Part shown: positions 10,653 to 23,446 of the stretch, one piece after another
How positions within the stretch are numbered: position 1 is the stretch's first letter
Layout of the letters: each line of letters opens with the position of its first letter
Source of the DNA: Smittium culicis
Lineage: Eukaryota > Kickxellomycota > Harpellomycetes > Harpellales > Legeriomycetaceae
Length of the DNA stretch: 41,241 nucleotides
Assembly (NCBI GenBank): GCA_001970855.1
Contig: LSSN01000210.1
Location: forward strand, 12,386-53,626
Direction of reading: 5' to 3'
Translations under genes and position numbers: made by a program
Notes under the pieces: model-generated
What the model saw: the letters and a program-made list of their open reading frames with translations, nothing else
The model's database searches: none
Told to the model about the DNA's origin: nothing

Positions 10653-12602
10653 TTATTTATTTATGATGCTGGACAAAGAAAATAATTGGTTGTGCATCCG
10701 GTCGCACAGTAGAATGAATCCTTTCAGAGAATTCATTGCGTTTTCAATATGGGTAACAGTTCCATATACATGGAACTCTGAACTAACTTCAACCAATTCA
10801 CTGTTATGAAGTATCAAGTTTCCTACATTGGCGAGGTCCTTTGATAGCATACCAAAAAAACTTGTATTTTTTTTACTGCTCTTAGTGCCACTGCCTGTTC
10901 GGTCGATATTTGCAAGTTCATACACACTAATTGAGATCGTATCTCCAGTTATTCTGAGCTCAACTACTATGTCATCTTTCAGTGGATTCGAGAAATACTA
11001 AGTATATAATATTGAAAAGATGCTAAGGTTATTTACAAGTTTTACAACAATTCAATAATGATGATAGATGTGATATAAATAAATGGCTTGAATTTTTTGA
11101 GATAAAAACATTTTAATAGCACATACACTGTGATCTATTTCTGTAGTGCTTCCCCCACCGCCAGGCTCTCCAGAATCGAGAACCAAAATCGCCTTTGTTA
11201 TTTGGCTTTTCAATTCTTCGATATACTAAATACATTATAGGTAGATTAATGGGTGTGTTAGTTATTGTTTTGAAATAAAAATTTCAGTAGGTTTACTAGA
11301 AAAATAAGCTCATTCAAAATAAAAAAGCAATAAAATATTTTGTTTCGAATTTAAATAGTGATTTTTTCAAAACAAAATAGAAGAATCTAAAAAATATTGC
11401 GAATAAAACGATACAGTATTCTAGTATTAAATATAAACTGTGAAATATTATAAAATATACAAATTGATTGAAAGAAAATAGCAATCCTTCTAAACAATTC
11501 AAAAGTAAAGGAAATATACTGTATAAATACCTCTAAAGCTGAATTTATGGCAAAAAGGTTTGATCTTGCGTTAGTGGTATCAGCGATTGTATTCAACTGC
11601 TTCACAAACTTTGTCAACTTGTTATAAAAAATAAAAAATTTTATTAGCTCTATTTTAGTAGGTTATTTTATCAAAAGAAAAATCATAAAGCCGTCAGGAG
11701 AATGAATACATATGAATTTATTAGTTTCTTACTTGGAATAATGAAAAGCTTTTGCTTTGATCAAACGTTAAAATTAAAGAGTTTTCATCATGTTCTAAAC
11801 CAATTTGATTTTGGATAACCTTAATTTGCAATTGTTTATATTTATAGTTATAGTCAAATTTTTAAGATTTTTTCCCTTATATATGTTACTATCAATCTTT
11901 ATATAAATTTAAGCTATTCTGAATTACGTTACCATTGAATTTATTGAGCATCCAGTTAATGTGAACGAACCGCAGTCGATTTCCTTTCTATATTCCAACA
12001 AAAGTAAAGGATTAAAGTCAATCAAAATGAAAATCGAACGTTATAGTTCAAGTAAAATTAAAATAATCGTAATTCAAGTAGATACAATTACTTTTTGCTG
12101 GATTTTAAAACAACTGGGTAAAATTTCGAATAATTAATTTTATTTCGGGATAGAATTGTAGAAATAGTGTTAGCTCGAAATAAAAGTTTTTATCTATTCA
12201 TAATGTACCAAGAATAAAAAAATTTATAAATAATAAACCTTTATTTGGGTTATTGGTATCGGAAAATAAAGAAATAATCTATATTTAGTAATTTTTAAAA
12301 TAAATTATATTGCGTGTCTCTGAAAAGTGATTTTGTGAGTAAATAAGAATAAAGATAGAAATAAAAAATATATATTATGAATTGATATTTGAATATTACT
12401 TTAATCAACTCGGCTTTAATGAAGTTTATATTATTATTGAAATGGCAAGTTAACAGCCATTCTAATTCTTCTTCCTATAATCAATAATATATTTAAATAT
12501 AACACGTTTTATTAGGAGCTTAAATAGTAATATGATTTTTTGTTACAGAATTTATCTTACTAAAACTTGGTCCTCTTTAGAAATTTCATGTGTTGCAGTC
12601 AT
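10653..12602 (-). CDS. Rogdi/Rav2-like RAVE-complex subunit, one exon unresolved
   Basis: Minus-strand exons in order: 12561-12602 (MTATHEISKEDQVL), 12400-12474 (EEELEWLLTCHFNNN...), 11933-11987, 11733-11819, 11531-11617, 11127-11225 and 10653-10997. The first two join in phase to VLEEELEWLL, close to AVLEEEFRWLL near the start of metazoan Rogdi. The last exons carry HSYFSNPLKDDIVVELRI...SVYEL, which matches the family's F-x-P-x-L-x-D-L-x-V block, and VTHIENAMNSLKGFILL near the C-terminus. In yeast the homologue Rav2 belongs to the RAVE complex that reassembles the V-ATPase. The phase between exon 2 and the exon at 11933-11987 does not match: exon 2 ends in phase 0 and the next needs two bases carried over. 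A missing exon of ~15-25 codons is expected between 11988 and 12399. ATTATTTCT...CCAAATAAAG near 12237-12275 is coding-like but does not fix the phase. The family call is from memory of conserved blocks. Confidence 0.7.
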
Positions 12603-13286
12603 CTCAAAGTAAAATATAACTGTTTTCTGATTTAGATTATTTTGAATTGCTCAGGATTGCTATATATTTTGAATTGTATAAAGCTATAAGCTTAATAAAT
12701 ATATGGCATTGATTGGTCATAAATCAATATAGAAATTTAAAATTATACACAAATGGGAGATTCTGAACGAAAAAGGTTCTTTGTTGTAGTTTAATTTTAT
12801 TGGACTGATATTCTGAAACAGGTAAATATTATTGGATAATCTGAAAAGGCATTTTGAAATTTCAATCTGGTTATTTCTTTATCAAAGCGATATTTGCTAA
12901 ATAAAATCACAGATTTTTTTATTGGAATTTAATTAAATATGAAATTTTATTCCTATAACACTTTACACAATAAAATGTTTCCTTCATTAAGAATCTTGAT
13001 GTTTTATTATACCTATTTGGAAAATCCAAAGGATGAACTTATCGAATGAATTTAGGCATCAGCCAATAATATTATCGTCTATAAAATTTTCAGCCCAATA
13101 GTATTAAACTATACCAATGCGCTTTGTCGTTATGCAAAATTTCTTTTAGTTCTTTTCCCCGTAAATAATGATATTAGTATAACCCATGTTTTATTTATTT
13201 TAATATATATAATTACGCTATTTACTTTTAAAAAAATGCCTAGCACTTTCTTCCTCTTGAATGGCGGGGAGGGGGAGAGGTTAGTA

Positions 13287-13472
13287 CAGGTAACCCTCGT
13301 TATTCGTGGTCTTTTTTTAAAAAAATTCTCGTGAATAACAAGGTTCAAATTATGCACTGATTATAGCATAATTATATTAATTTTTTCTATAAAAATTCGC
13401 GAATAAAAGGAATTTTCTGTAGGTAAAATATAAAAATGTTTAAATAGAATCGCGAATATTAAGGTTGAACTG
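13287..13472. mobile_element. Degenerate pogo/Tc1-mariner-like MITE
   Basis: The left end CAGGTAACCCTCGTTATTCG is preceded by TA. The right end, read inward on the minus strand, is CAGTTCAACCTTAATATTCG; about two thirds of 24 positions agree. The CAG...CTG termini next to TA and the CTCGTTATTCG-type ends resemble pogo/Tigger terminal repeats. No TA follows the right end (TG instead), so the copy is old or one boundary is off. Inside are two further copies of the terminal motif (13329-13347 inverted, and TTCGCGAATAA near 13396), so the left arm alone can fold into a hairpin. There is no coding capacity. Confidence 0.5.
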
Positions 13473-13723
13473 TGCAAAAACTCGCCGACCTAATTGAAAG
13501 TAAATAAATAATATAGAAATATAAGCTTTATTGGGTATGATGTATTAGTTTATCCAATAATAAAATATTAAATCTGAATATAGTGTGATGGACTTATTGG
13601 TAATATGATTTTATTAGATAATATTATGAAGAAAGTAATATAAACTAGAACTAGGACAAGAACAAGAATAAGAATAAGAGTGAGGAAATAGATAGAAACT
13701 AGGACAAGGAATTAATGTTGAAA

Positions 13724-13753
13724 AGCTTAGCCATAAGATGTTATGGCTAAGCT
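13724..13753. repeat. Perfect 13-bp inverted repeat, 4-base loop
   Basis: AGCTTAGCCATAA at 13724-13736 and its exact complement TTATGGCTAAGCT at 13741-13753 are separated by GATG. It lies about 250 bases right of the pogo-like element and next to a purine-rich imperfect repeat. There is no gene close enough to make it a transcription terminator. Confidence 0.7.
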
Positions 13754-16700
13754 CAGGTTTATTTACCCAGACTTGTATTTTAGTTAATGAGCTTTAGGTA
13801 TGCTATGAACAATTAGATTGCCTTGATTACAATGTAATGGGAAATCGGGATTCTGATTGGCATTCGATGACAATTAGAATCAAGCCCATTACAAGTAATA
13901 GAAATGTTTTTTCTAAAAAAGAAATTAAATTTAATCATCTAAACTCAAAAGAAAACAATTGGTTAATTCGTAGGAAGTACACGGATTATATTTTAAATGC
14001 AGTATTGATAGGTCTAATGAGGTGCAAAAAATAAACTGGATTTAGGTTAAAAAAAACTAGAATATTACCATAAGCGAAATCAGTATTCTGGCTCCGACTA
14101 AATAATGGTCTATACACAGGCTCTCTTATAAATAGATTATATATAATCTGCTACTAAGGAATAAAAATTTTTTTGATAATAATAAGCGTCTGAATCGTGC
14201 TTACTATGAATTTCAGAGATTCTATAAATTCTGGGTGAATATTTTAAGCTATATGAATAAGACTTATAAAAAATAGAGCAGATATATTCAAATAAAAAGA
14301 AAAAAAAACAGATTTATTTAAAAAATTGAGTAAATTTAAAAGCTATATACCGAAAACTGATACCCTACACGCTTTGTCTATTTATAGAATATGTAATACA
14401 TGAATTTACTCAATCATAAATATTTATTTAGTAGTCACGATATTGCGTTTAAACTATGGTTGAACGAACTAAAAAGTTGCTTAAGACTTCAATCATCAAA
14501 AATTTCCAAAAAAAAAAAAACCTACCCTTTTTCAAAAATGGTACACATAAAAAATGAAGGCATCTTAAATTTAATAATAGCGAGCGATGATTTGGAAAAA
14601 ATATATATTAAAACGTAGAATCAAGCAGATAATTCAAGCACTTCGTATCCTAATTGAAGTTAAATTTTAAACACAATAATTTCTTTAGTTAGTGTCACGG
14701 CTATGAAATTAGGGTGTTTGATTAAAGACAATAATTGATTTGGATAAAGATCCTATTAATTACATTAAAAATGTGTATTAAAAAAATTATTTAACTAGGG
14801 ATTATAATGTTGTTGAACAGCATAACTTTTCAGTAGGAAGTATTATACTGTCTTTATAAATGCTGATATTGAGGTTAAGTTGGCTAAAGGATTGGTTGAT
14901 TGAAAAGATTAAATTTCATAGATAGCGTAGTGATCCATTGATTATGAAAGTATTACTGTATGTTATATTAGATACTATGGATATATCAGCTAGCTTCTTT
15001 TTAATCGGGTCATTGTTTTTTGTCTGCTTTTATTTAATAAAAGAGATCCTCCTATGAAAAAAAACGTACAATAGTATACACACCTTTTTTAGAATGAGAT
15101 CAGCATAATTGTTATAGAGTATTAATTACAATTCTGATCTATCAACTACAAAGACTAAATATAAGAAATAAAGTTGTTTACTTCAAGAATCAATCTATTA
15201 AGCTCTTTATAAAAATTAAATTGAGTTAGCTATGAATTGTTGTTACTTTTTTGTTTATAAAAAATATGATTAGTAATTTTAGAAACATAGAAAATAATGT
15301 TTTAAAAGAGTAAAAATATATTTAAACCAAAATTTTCTATATTTTATTGATTTTATTGATTTTTAATAAATAAAAACAAATCAAATTATTTTAGGATATG
15401 AGTAGAAAAATTTAGTGTAATCAAATTATTGAATAATAAAAATTAAAATTGAAATTATATTGAAATGAATTAGGATGAATTTTATCTGCATAAATTATAA
15501 ATTAACCGACTGTGTTAATTTAATCACTTTTTGTCAAAGATAGATATTATTGAGTGAGTTCCATTCAGTATTTCTTTTATAATAGTTTAGCATAAATTAA
15601 TACCTGATCTAAGGATATCTATTAATTCTTGAATTTTACCTCAGATAGATGAAATATTATGATGTAATTCTGTAATATACAACTGAAATATAATGATTGA
15701 ATTAGTTTAATTTGTTAATTATTGAATAATTAAACTTTTTTTAAATTTTCTTTAGCGTTTTTAGTTTATTTTGATTATTATTTTAGTATATTTTTTGATT
15801 TTGACTATTTCCTATAAATATTCGACTTTTTTTTTATGAAAAACAATCTCATCTGAAAAAAATTATAATTATATCCTATTAAAAAATAAGTATTACTACA
15901 CCCTAATGACACTTATATTTCATTTACTAATATTCCTGAAACATATTCATCTACTCTGAACTTATAATCACCTTAATCAAGTTATTCATTGATTTTTTTT
16001 TTAGGCTTTATTATGTATCAAAGAATTTGTATTTATTCTAGAATGATTGCGAAACTATATCATGAGATGATACTTCAGTATTAGCAGTTATTTTGAGTCT
16101 GATTTCTGTGCCTTTTTGGTATTGGAGCGAAGAAGTCTTGTTAGATTAATTCAGAAATAGAGTGAATGTATCACCCAGCACTTTCAATTGTTTTTTTTTC
16201 GTATAAATTTTGAGCTTATGTTAAATGTAACTATTTATTTATAGGGGTTTGAAGTATCGAGAAAAGAATAAAGTGTATAATTTGAAATATAACTCGTAAA
16301 TTTTTTTACTTTGATACCATCTCTTTTATCATTTGGAACTACTATAACTAGATTTACCTCTGAATGATAAGTATATCTTTGGTAATCATCCATGAATGCA
16401 TTTCTCCGGCTCTAATAACTTCTTTAATTTTAAAAAACGAGTATATTTTTATATTTATTAAACTTGAATTGTGTTTTTATAAAAGATTATTTTCACTATT
16501 TATCTCTAGAACTAATTAAATATCAATTTTAATTTTAAAAAAAGGTATTGATGAATTTCCATCCAATTTTTTCATAAAAAAAGCAAAATTTTTTTGACTA
16601 TATATCACTGGATGATTCTCAGATAATTTTTAAGGGCGGATTTAGGCTTTTATATAACCTGCTTTTAGCTTCTATATAGTATAGAATTAATAAAGGTATT

Positions 16701-19700
16701 ATACTTTTGTGAAACATAAATCAACGCGGTTATTTAGTTCAAGATTCACTACTCTAAAAAGCGTTTCTGGAAATAATTGTACCCTCATCGACTTTTGAAA
16801 CCATAAATTTAAAGAAATAATTTCAGAGAACACGAGTTTTAATGATACGCAGCTATTTTCCAAGTCATTAAGCTTTAGTAATTGTTTTATGAGTGCTTTT
16901 TCCCCCGATATTTGGATTCTTAGTCATTATTATCGCTAAAAGAGGCAGCTTTTGAGAGAAAAATTGTGTATTCAGGCCTGGGAAACATATTAATTACTTC
17001 CGTATTGAAGTTACTAGAGAATTTTTCAGTCACATAATTAGAAAATTTTAACAATTCTGCGATATCAGCTTTAAGTAAATCCAATAGTACCAATTGATTT
17101 ACCTGAAAAATATTTAGCCCAGAAAATTCTGTGTCTGAAAATCAGCTTCATATATTCAGATGTAGTATTTGCCCACTTTATTTTTTTCTATTTCGAAACA
17201 AACATAATGATGGCTTGTGGTACTATCTGAAAGCTCAGTACTGATAATTTATCATGGTAAATAAGTCTTTTTTTTAGCAACTATCCTGCACTTAAAGTGT
17301 TCTAGGTTCAGTATAGTAGAAAATTAGACTATCTGAGGACGAGTGTTGATCTTCTGGCTGAGATACCAAGCTTTTTCAGATATTTTAAAAACATTTGAGG
17401 AATTTCTTCTCAAAAAATCTTTTTACGTAAGAGATGATGTTTGTGCTGTCAAAATAGTCTAAAATTGATGGAAAAGTCACAATTTTGAGATTCAGCTCAT
17501 AATTTACTGTTGATAGATCCTTTTATTTGATTTGATTTGATTTTTCGCTTTTTGTAGACTCCATAGTCAGGATAGGTTATATGGAACACTACAATCCTTC
17601 ATTCTTTATAGTTAGAAGCTATGAATGCCTTAAGCTCCGAAATCTCAGGAAAGAATAAGTTTCCGTTCATTGAATTTGATATGAGCTGAGCTTTTTTTTT
17701 CTTTCTCTTAGAGTCGCTGATCATAAGTATCCCATCTATTTAGTATCAGAAATTGCTTAGATATTCATAATAAAAACATTAAAGCAACTGAATTCTTTAT
17801 TCTCAGCGCTCGTCAGTTTTAATGGTCTCTCTTCGTAAACTCAAAATCTTGGCCAAAAGTACACTTAGTGTGATTAAATAGATTTTTATAATCACCTCGA
17901 GATGGATGATGTAACGATATGGCTTTTTTTATGACTAATCATAATTTACTTTGAACCTTACTTAAGATAGTTAGAAGTATTCCAAGCAAAAAATTGTTCA
18001 TATCGCTTCTTTAATCCCTACCAAGATCATTAGATCTTTTAGATAAGTAGAGTTTTTGGTTCTCATAGAAATAGAAAATTAGCTACTAAAAAGGTAATTA
18101 ATTTTAATGTATTCATTCTCATCGAATACCCGAATAATTGAGCGTGGAAGAGGAAAAGAAGATTGTAATATCGGAAACGCAGATATCTACTCTTTCTTGT
18201 ATATTATGGTGTTTATCAATATATTGGAGGTCAAAAGACCTAGGGAAGTTCTTTCAAGGGATTGCGCGACAGATAAAATTTATAATTATTCACCTATAAT
18301 TTTATTACTCCACATGATACTGAGCTTCAGGAGCTTTAGTTTCAGATGCAGAACACCGTTTTTTTTTATGACCGTGGATAGATAGTTGAAAAATACTGGA
18401 CCCCATAGTTGAATCTCTTAGAAATATCAACTTTCGAAGAGGGATGCTAATTAAACCATATAAATTTTACACGACTTATAGTTCAGCATCAATTTTTCAG
18501 CTAACAGAATCTAATTCGGATATTTTTGAGCTAATTAAGGGGATTATAAATCCTCTCGAAATTTTTTCCGAATCAAGTGACTTTCAGTAAGCTTAGAATA
18601 CATCGCTTTGAATTCAGAGAACCTGAGAAATTTATTTCAGGTATTATGGTTATTTACGTAGACCGCTGTTCCGCAGCAGCATCACCCTACAGTAAAATTT
18701 ACCTGTGTAACTGTGGGGTTTTTTAGCAACTTTTACTATATATACAGCTTTGGCGCTCGGTTAAATAACAGTATTTTTACTGCATGATCGCTTAAGGACC
18801 GTATTATCTTTTTATTCTCTAAATGACTGTACACGTTGTCTTTTCGCAACTGAATTCTTGGAAATGAGGGTGTTCAATTCCTGTTGGAATATCGGTGGCT
18901 TTAATCAGATTATGCCAGCTGAGTTGGTTTTATAGATAGTTTTTGAAATATGTAAATATCGTCTTACCTGATATTGGTTACAATCATATCGATTTTCCCA
19001 CTCATATTGGGAATTGAATCTTTCAGGATATATTAAATATAGCTCATAGAACTAATTTCAGGATACGGAAGCATTTGGATATCGACCTCTTCTTTAGTTA
19101 ACAGAGATCAGAAGTATTCTTTAATTGATTATAGTGATACCTATAGCAATGTATAAACAGTTAAATCGGTAACGTGTATCTTAGTAGTGATTTACCGATT
19201 CCTATATTCTGGATTGCGGTTCCTTTATTGAAGAAGTTATAAAACATTTCAGATAACAGCTTTAACCAATATTTCTACACGGGTCTTGAGTACTCGCTTC
19301 TAAATCTATCATTGTTAATATGAAGATAATGCTTTTTTTAAGATAATTCATGTATAAAAATTATAAAAATTTGAAAATCTTTAGAATTTTTGTGGTAGTT
19401 TTATACGTACCACTGCCTTTATTTACGATTAAGGATTTAATTTAATATATAAGAAATATATACAGTGAAGCTTTTAAAGCGTGCTTTTATGCTTTAGCGA
19501 ATGATTATTAAAATTGAGAGAGGAAAAAAATAGTTTCTTATTTGTGTTTTAATTGTAAACCCTGCTCCAAGAATTTTTGTTTTAAATGTTATAATTTAAA
19601 TAATGTTATGAGTTTAAATCAAATTTTTAGCTTTGAGAATATACGAGTTTAAAGTTTTCTGTGCACTTTTTACCCTATTTTCGATGCTATTTATTTATTT

Positions 19701-20815
19701 TTATTTAAACTTATAGTCCAATTTAATTATAAAAAAAAAACTATCTATGAAAATTGTTGTCACTAAAATTCGAGAGCGAACTAAAGGTACTCTGAGTTCA
19801 ACTTATATACATTATTTGCTTCTGTTATTCTGTTGACTATTCTAAATTCTTAAAATTCGTACTGTCTTGTTATTTTTATTTTTTATTTTTATTCTCTTGA
19901 TATTTGATTGGATTGAAAATATCTTAATTTTCTTTGTAAAAAGGATTTCATAATAGCGTGTAGATATTCTTTCTAAATTCATTTTTTTTCTTTCTGCTCG
20001 TTTTTCTTTGTACTTTGCAAAATTAAGAATTTTAGTTCGACCTAATTTTATTTACCCTTTATTTCTCTTTTACTCAGTCGTAGAATCACTCCACGACATT
20101 TTATAGAAAAATTGCGAAAGAAACTATGAAAAAGAGAGCACAATCTTGTACTATTCAACTTTCACAATTAAAATTCTCTTAGTTAATTTTGTTGCGCTTT
20201 AATTTTTATTGACTTATAATTTCCAGATTAGTAATATCTGAAAAATGATACCACTTAATTTGTCTTTTGACTGAAGAATAATAGCAAATAAATATATGTC
20301 AAAATGAAATGACTTAGCATTGAAACATTAGTTTAATTAATATAAAATTATTTGAGTCAATAATATTAAGCTGCAACTAAAGTCCCTTCGACAAGAACCT
20401 CCAATAATTGTAGAGTTAAGTAGCCAATAATATAAATAATTTTTTCGCAAATAGTTAGCCCTAGACTTTTTTAAACTGCCAATAAAACACTTAAATACTA
20501 AAGTTTCATAGTTATGCATTAAATTACAGGCGAATAATATATACCTTAAAAAAACATCAAGAATTATTGCTTTATTTCTAGAGATTATTCTGCCTATTTT
20601 ACCAGTTTTTATTAGATTATAAATATAACCATAAGTGTGTTTAAGGGTTTAATATATATCTTTTTCTCAAATTTGCAAATATTTTAGTTTAAAACAAAAC
20701 AAGATTTACGTACACACCCAAACTACAGTTCTCAAATATTACAACACTTTGCTTTTACTCTTTATCGGTATAGCCGTCTAGATTAATCATCAAAAAGGAG
20801 CTAATTTTTAAAGAA

Positions 20816-23211
20816 ATGAATAGCGAGATTCCAAGTACAAATTCTGAAATAAGGCTTTACGCTATCCAAAGGTTGTCAAAACTCCTAAAGCACCCCGATG
20901 ATCTACAGTTTAAATTAGAGGGAATTAAGAGTAAGCTAACCCAAGAAAAGATGTTAATTGATGCACAACTTAGCGCAGATGTTCAAAGGCATTTCGATGA
21001 TGTCCAGGAAGGTTTAGATTTACTATTTTCAACAGAGGATCAAATAAATAAAGTTAAAGTAGATATGAAGAAAGTCGATAAGCTATGTAGCGATGCTCAA
21101 GGATTTATATCAAATTACGATAGGATAAAAAAGGTAATCTTTTCTACAAATTTACCGTTTTTAATACAATTGGAACTATTGATAATAATTGCTATATTAA
21201 TTCTGCTATTTAAAAATACTGTAATATTTTTTTTTAGATTTCAATAGCCCACAAGAACTTTGAGCAAACCGAGCTATTTTACCAAAAGTTTCGAAGTTTT
21301 AATCAACAATGCGAAAATGTTAGTAATATGCTAAAGAACGCCAACAATGATATTGAAAAGTTCGATTTCAATTTACTTATTATGCATTATCAAATTAACA
21401 AATTGGAAAGCTTCAGGCGACAAGCTATTGCTCTTACAGAAAACTGTGAGGACGATGTTAGAATGACTTTATCAGAAGTATTTTTAGATTTTGAAAATTT
21501 AAGTGAAGCTTTTGAGTTTTTTATTTGGCAAGTAGCTTCGAGGCTATATGATCTTGGCGCAAACCAAAAATACAGTGTTATTGTCCATTTGTTAAAAGTG
21601 ATTGAGTCAGAAGAAGCAAATGATGCAGCGATTATCAAAGAAAAAGAGCATAAAGCTTTGGAGTCATCAAGAGGTTTGATAGGTTCAATTTCTTTTAACC
21701 CCCTTAGTGGAAATAAAGTCTCAAAGCCAGATATGAAGCTGAAAAATTACAAAAAAAAATTCTTTGAAACAATTCATAAAATTGTTAGTGACAGAATGCA
21801 CGAGTTTTTCACTGAAGTAATTATGGACGATGACGAAATTAATAAAACTACTGAGCTTGTAATTGACGATTTGTTATTTGTGGCGGAAAATATAGTTCCC
21901 TGTGTTCCGCCTTCTTATGGCTTATTTGATGTGTTTTTAAACCAGTATCATTTAACAGTTGTTGAGAAAGTTAAAGAGATGTCAAGTTCTGAAATGGACG
22001 GAAGATCAATTTTAAATATTTTAAGTCTAGCAAGGCAGTACCAGTCGAAGATGCGAAAAGATTTAGGGATACCTAAAGAGAAATTGCAGCCTCCTCTTTT
22101 GGAAGGAAGGGAAGAAAAGTTGTCAAACGACTACCTTGACTTGGTAAGATCAAAAATCTCCGAATGGATAACGAATTTGATGACTACAGAAACAAAAGAG
22201 TTTTTAGAGAGGCCAAAACCACCAGAAGTTGGAGAAAACAACCAATTTGTTATGCAGGGTAGTATAATAATGTTTGAGATTATTAACCAGCAGGTAGATC
22301 TGGCGATTGAGTCAATGCGTGGTAAACTTGTTTGCGATGTTGTTTATGAATGTAATAAGATATTTGCAGTAACAAACAAGAAGTGGAAAATGTTGATTGA
22401 AGCAGAGTCAAAGAAGCAAATTGAAAATCCCGAAGAGGTTGCTGAAGGGTTAGTGGACTATATAATGGCATTATCAAACGACCAACTTCGATGCGTGGAG
22501 TTCAGCGAAGCTATTCAAACACGATTGTGTGACCAGTTAAGCAGGGCTTACCAAGAAAAGTTATCGACAGAACTAGGATCTGCTATGGAGGGGTTTATGG
22601 ACGTAGCACAAAGGTCTGTTAGCGCATTGTCAGATATAGTATTTTCAGATCTTCGACAGATATTTGCTGCGTTGTATACGGCAGATTGGTACCAGCAAGA
22701 TTTGCTGCAGCCGGTGATTGAGACTTTGAGAGATTACTGTTCAGATTTCCGCGACCATTTACATGAGTTTTTGTTTATGCGACTTATGCAGGAGCTGCTT
22801 GAGAGGTTTGTGATATGCTATATAGATGCGATAAGTAACAAGGCAGCCAAATTCAGCAAGAGTAGCAAAAACTCAGCAACGAAGAAGTTGCAGCAGGAGC
22901 TAAAGGTGTCAATATCATTTTTTTCAGAATACTTGGAAGCGAGCTTAGTGCAAGAGACTACAAATGCGCTGTCGATGGTTATATCGCTCATTGATTCAAC
23001 TCCAACGATGTTATTTTTGGAGTATTTTTCTATAAAGAAGCAGTACCCAGACGTGTCGCTTGTTTTGGTTGAGGATATTTTGACAAAGAGGGAGGATGTA
23101 GATTTTTCGCAATCGAAGAGTATTATGGACTCGCTTAAAGCTAAAACTAACAATGAGCAATCTGCTATTGGAAAAAGACAAACTTTATTTTCTAAACTTA
23201 AAAACTACTAG
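20816..23211 (+). CDS. SEC6: Exocyst complex component Sec6 (EXOC3)
   Basis: Two exons, 20816-21133 and 21238-23211, with a GTAATC donor and a T-rich TTTTTTTAG acceptor; the join is phase 0 and yields 763 residues, a normal Sec6 length. Sec6 is a helical-rod subunit of the exocyst, which tethers secretory vesicles to the plasma membrane at growth sites. The N-terminus is a predicted coiled coil (LSADVQRHFDDVQEGLDLLF through VKVDMKKVDKL), followed by the Sec6-family helical bundles. The most conserved part is at residues ~530-640 (LSTELGSAMEGFMDVAQRSV, LRQIFAALYTADWYQ, LHEFLFMRLMQELLERFVICY). The start ATG 20816 is the first in frame after in-frame stops. It converges on U2AF35, with 235 bases between the stop codons. 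The call rests on conserved blocks and overall architecture. Confidence 0.92.
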
Positions 23212-23446
23212 CTTTATTATTTTTAACACATTTGTAATGAAATTTATAACAGATTTTTTTTTTTCACAATGTTTTTTTTTAACAGGGGTATGAGTTGATA
23301 CTTGTATTCATTTATTATTAAAAAATTAGAAAAGACAAGTGATAAATGATAAATGAGAAGATAAGGTTTTATAAAGGAATGTATTTATATGAACAAATAT
23401 GATTAATTTAGTGGTGTATTAGATTTTTGTTTTTAAAAGTAATTTA

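Larger units (their letters stand above)
12603..20815. other. 8.2-kb gene-poor AT-rich region
   Basis: No conserved gene could be found on either strand. The longest open frames (18107-18385, 13837-14034, 14400-14618) are low-complexity, unspliced and unlike any family. It contains a degenerate pogo-like element (13287-13472), a purine-rich imperfect microsatellite (about 13645-13710) and a perfect hairpin (13724-13753). The stretch from about 16.6 to 19.3 kb is somewhat less AT-rich; the minus strand there gives coding-like runs broken by many stops in all frames, which could be a fully decayed transposon or old gene. A GC-richer patch near 18660-18720 holds an imperfect inverted repeat (ACCCTACAGT ... 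ACTGTGGGGT). Confidence 0.5.

Noticed and set aside
13837..14034. 65-codon open frame, and a similar one at 14400-14618
   Set aside because: Low-complexity Lys/Asn/Ile-rich translations expected by chance in AT-rich DNA.
18107..18385. 92-codon plus-strand open frame in the gene desert
   Set aside because: No similarity, no exon neighbours, composition like the surrounding spacer.
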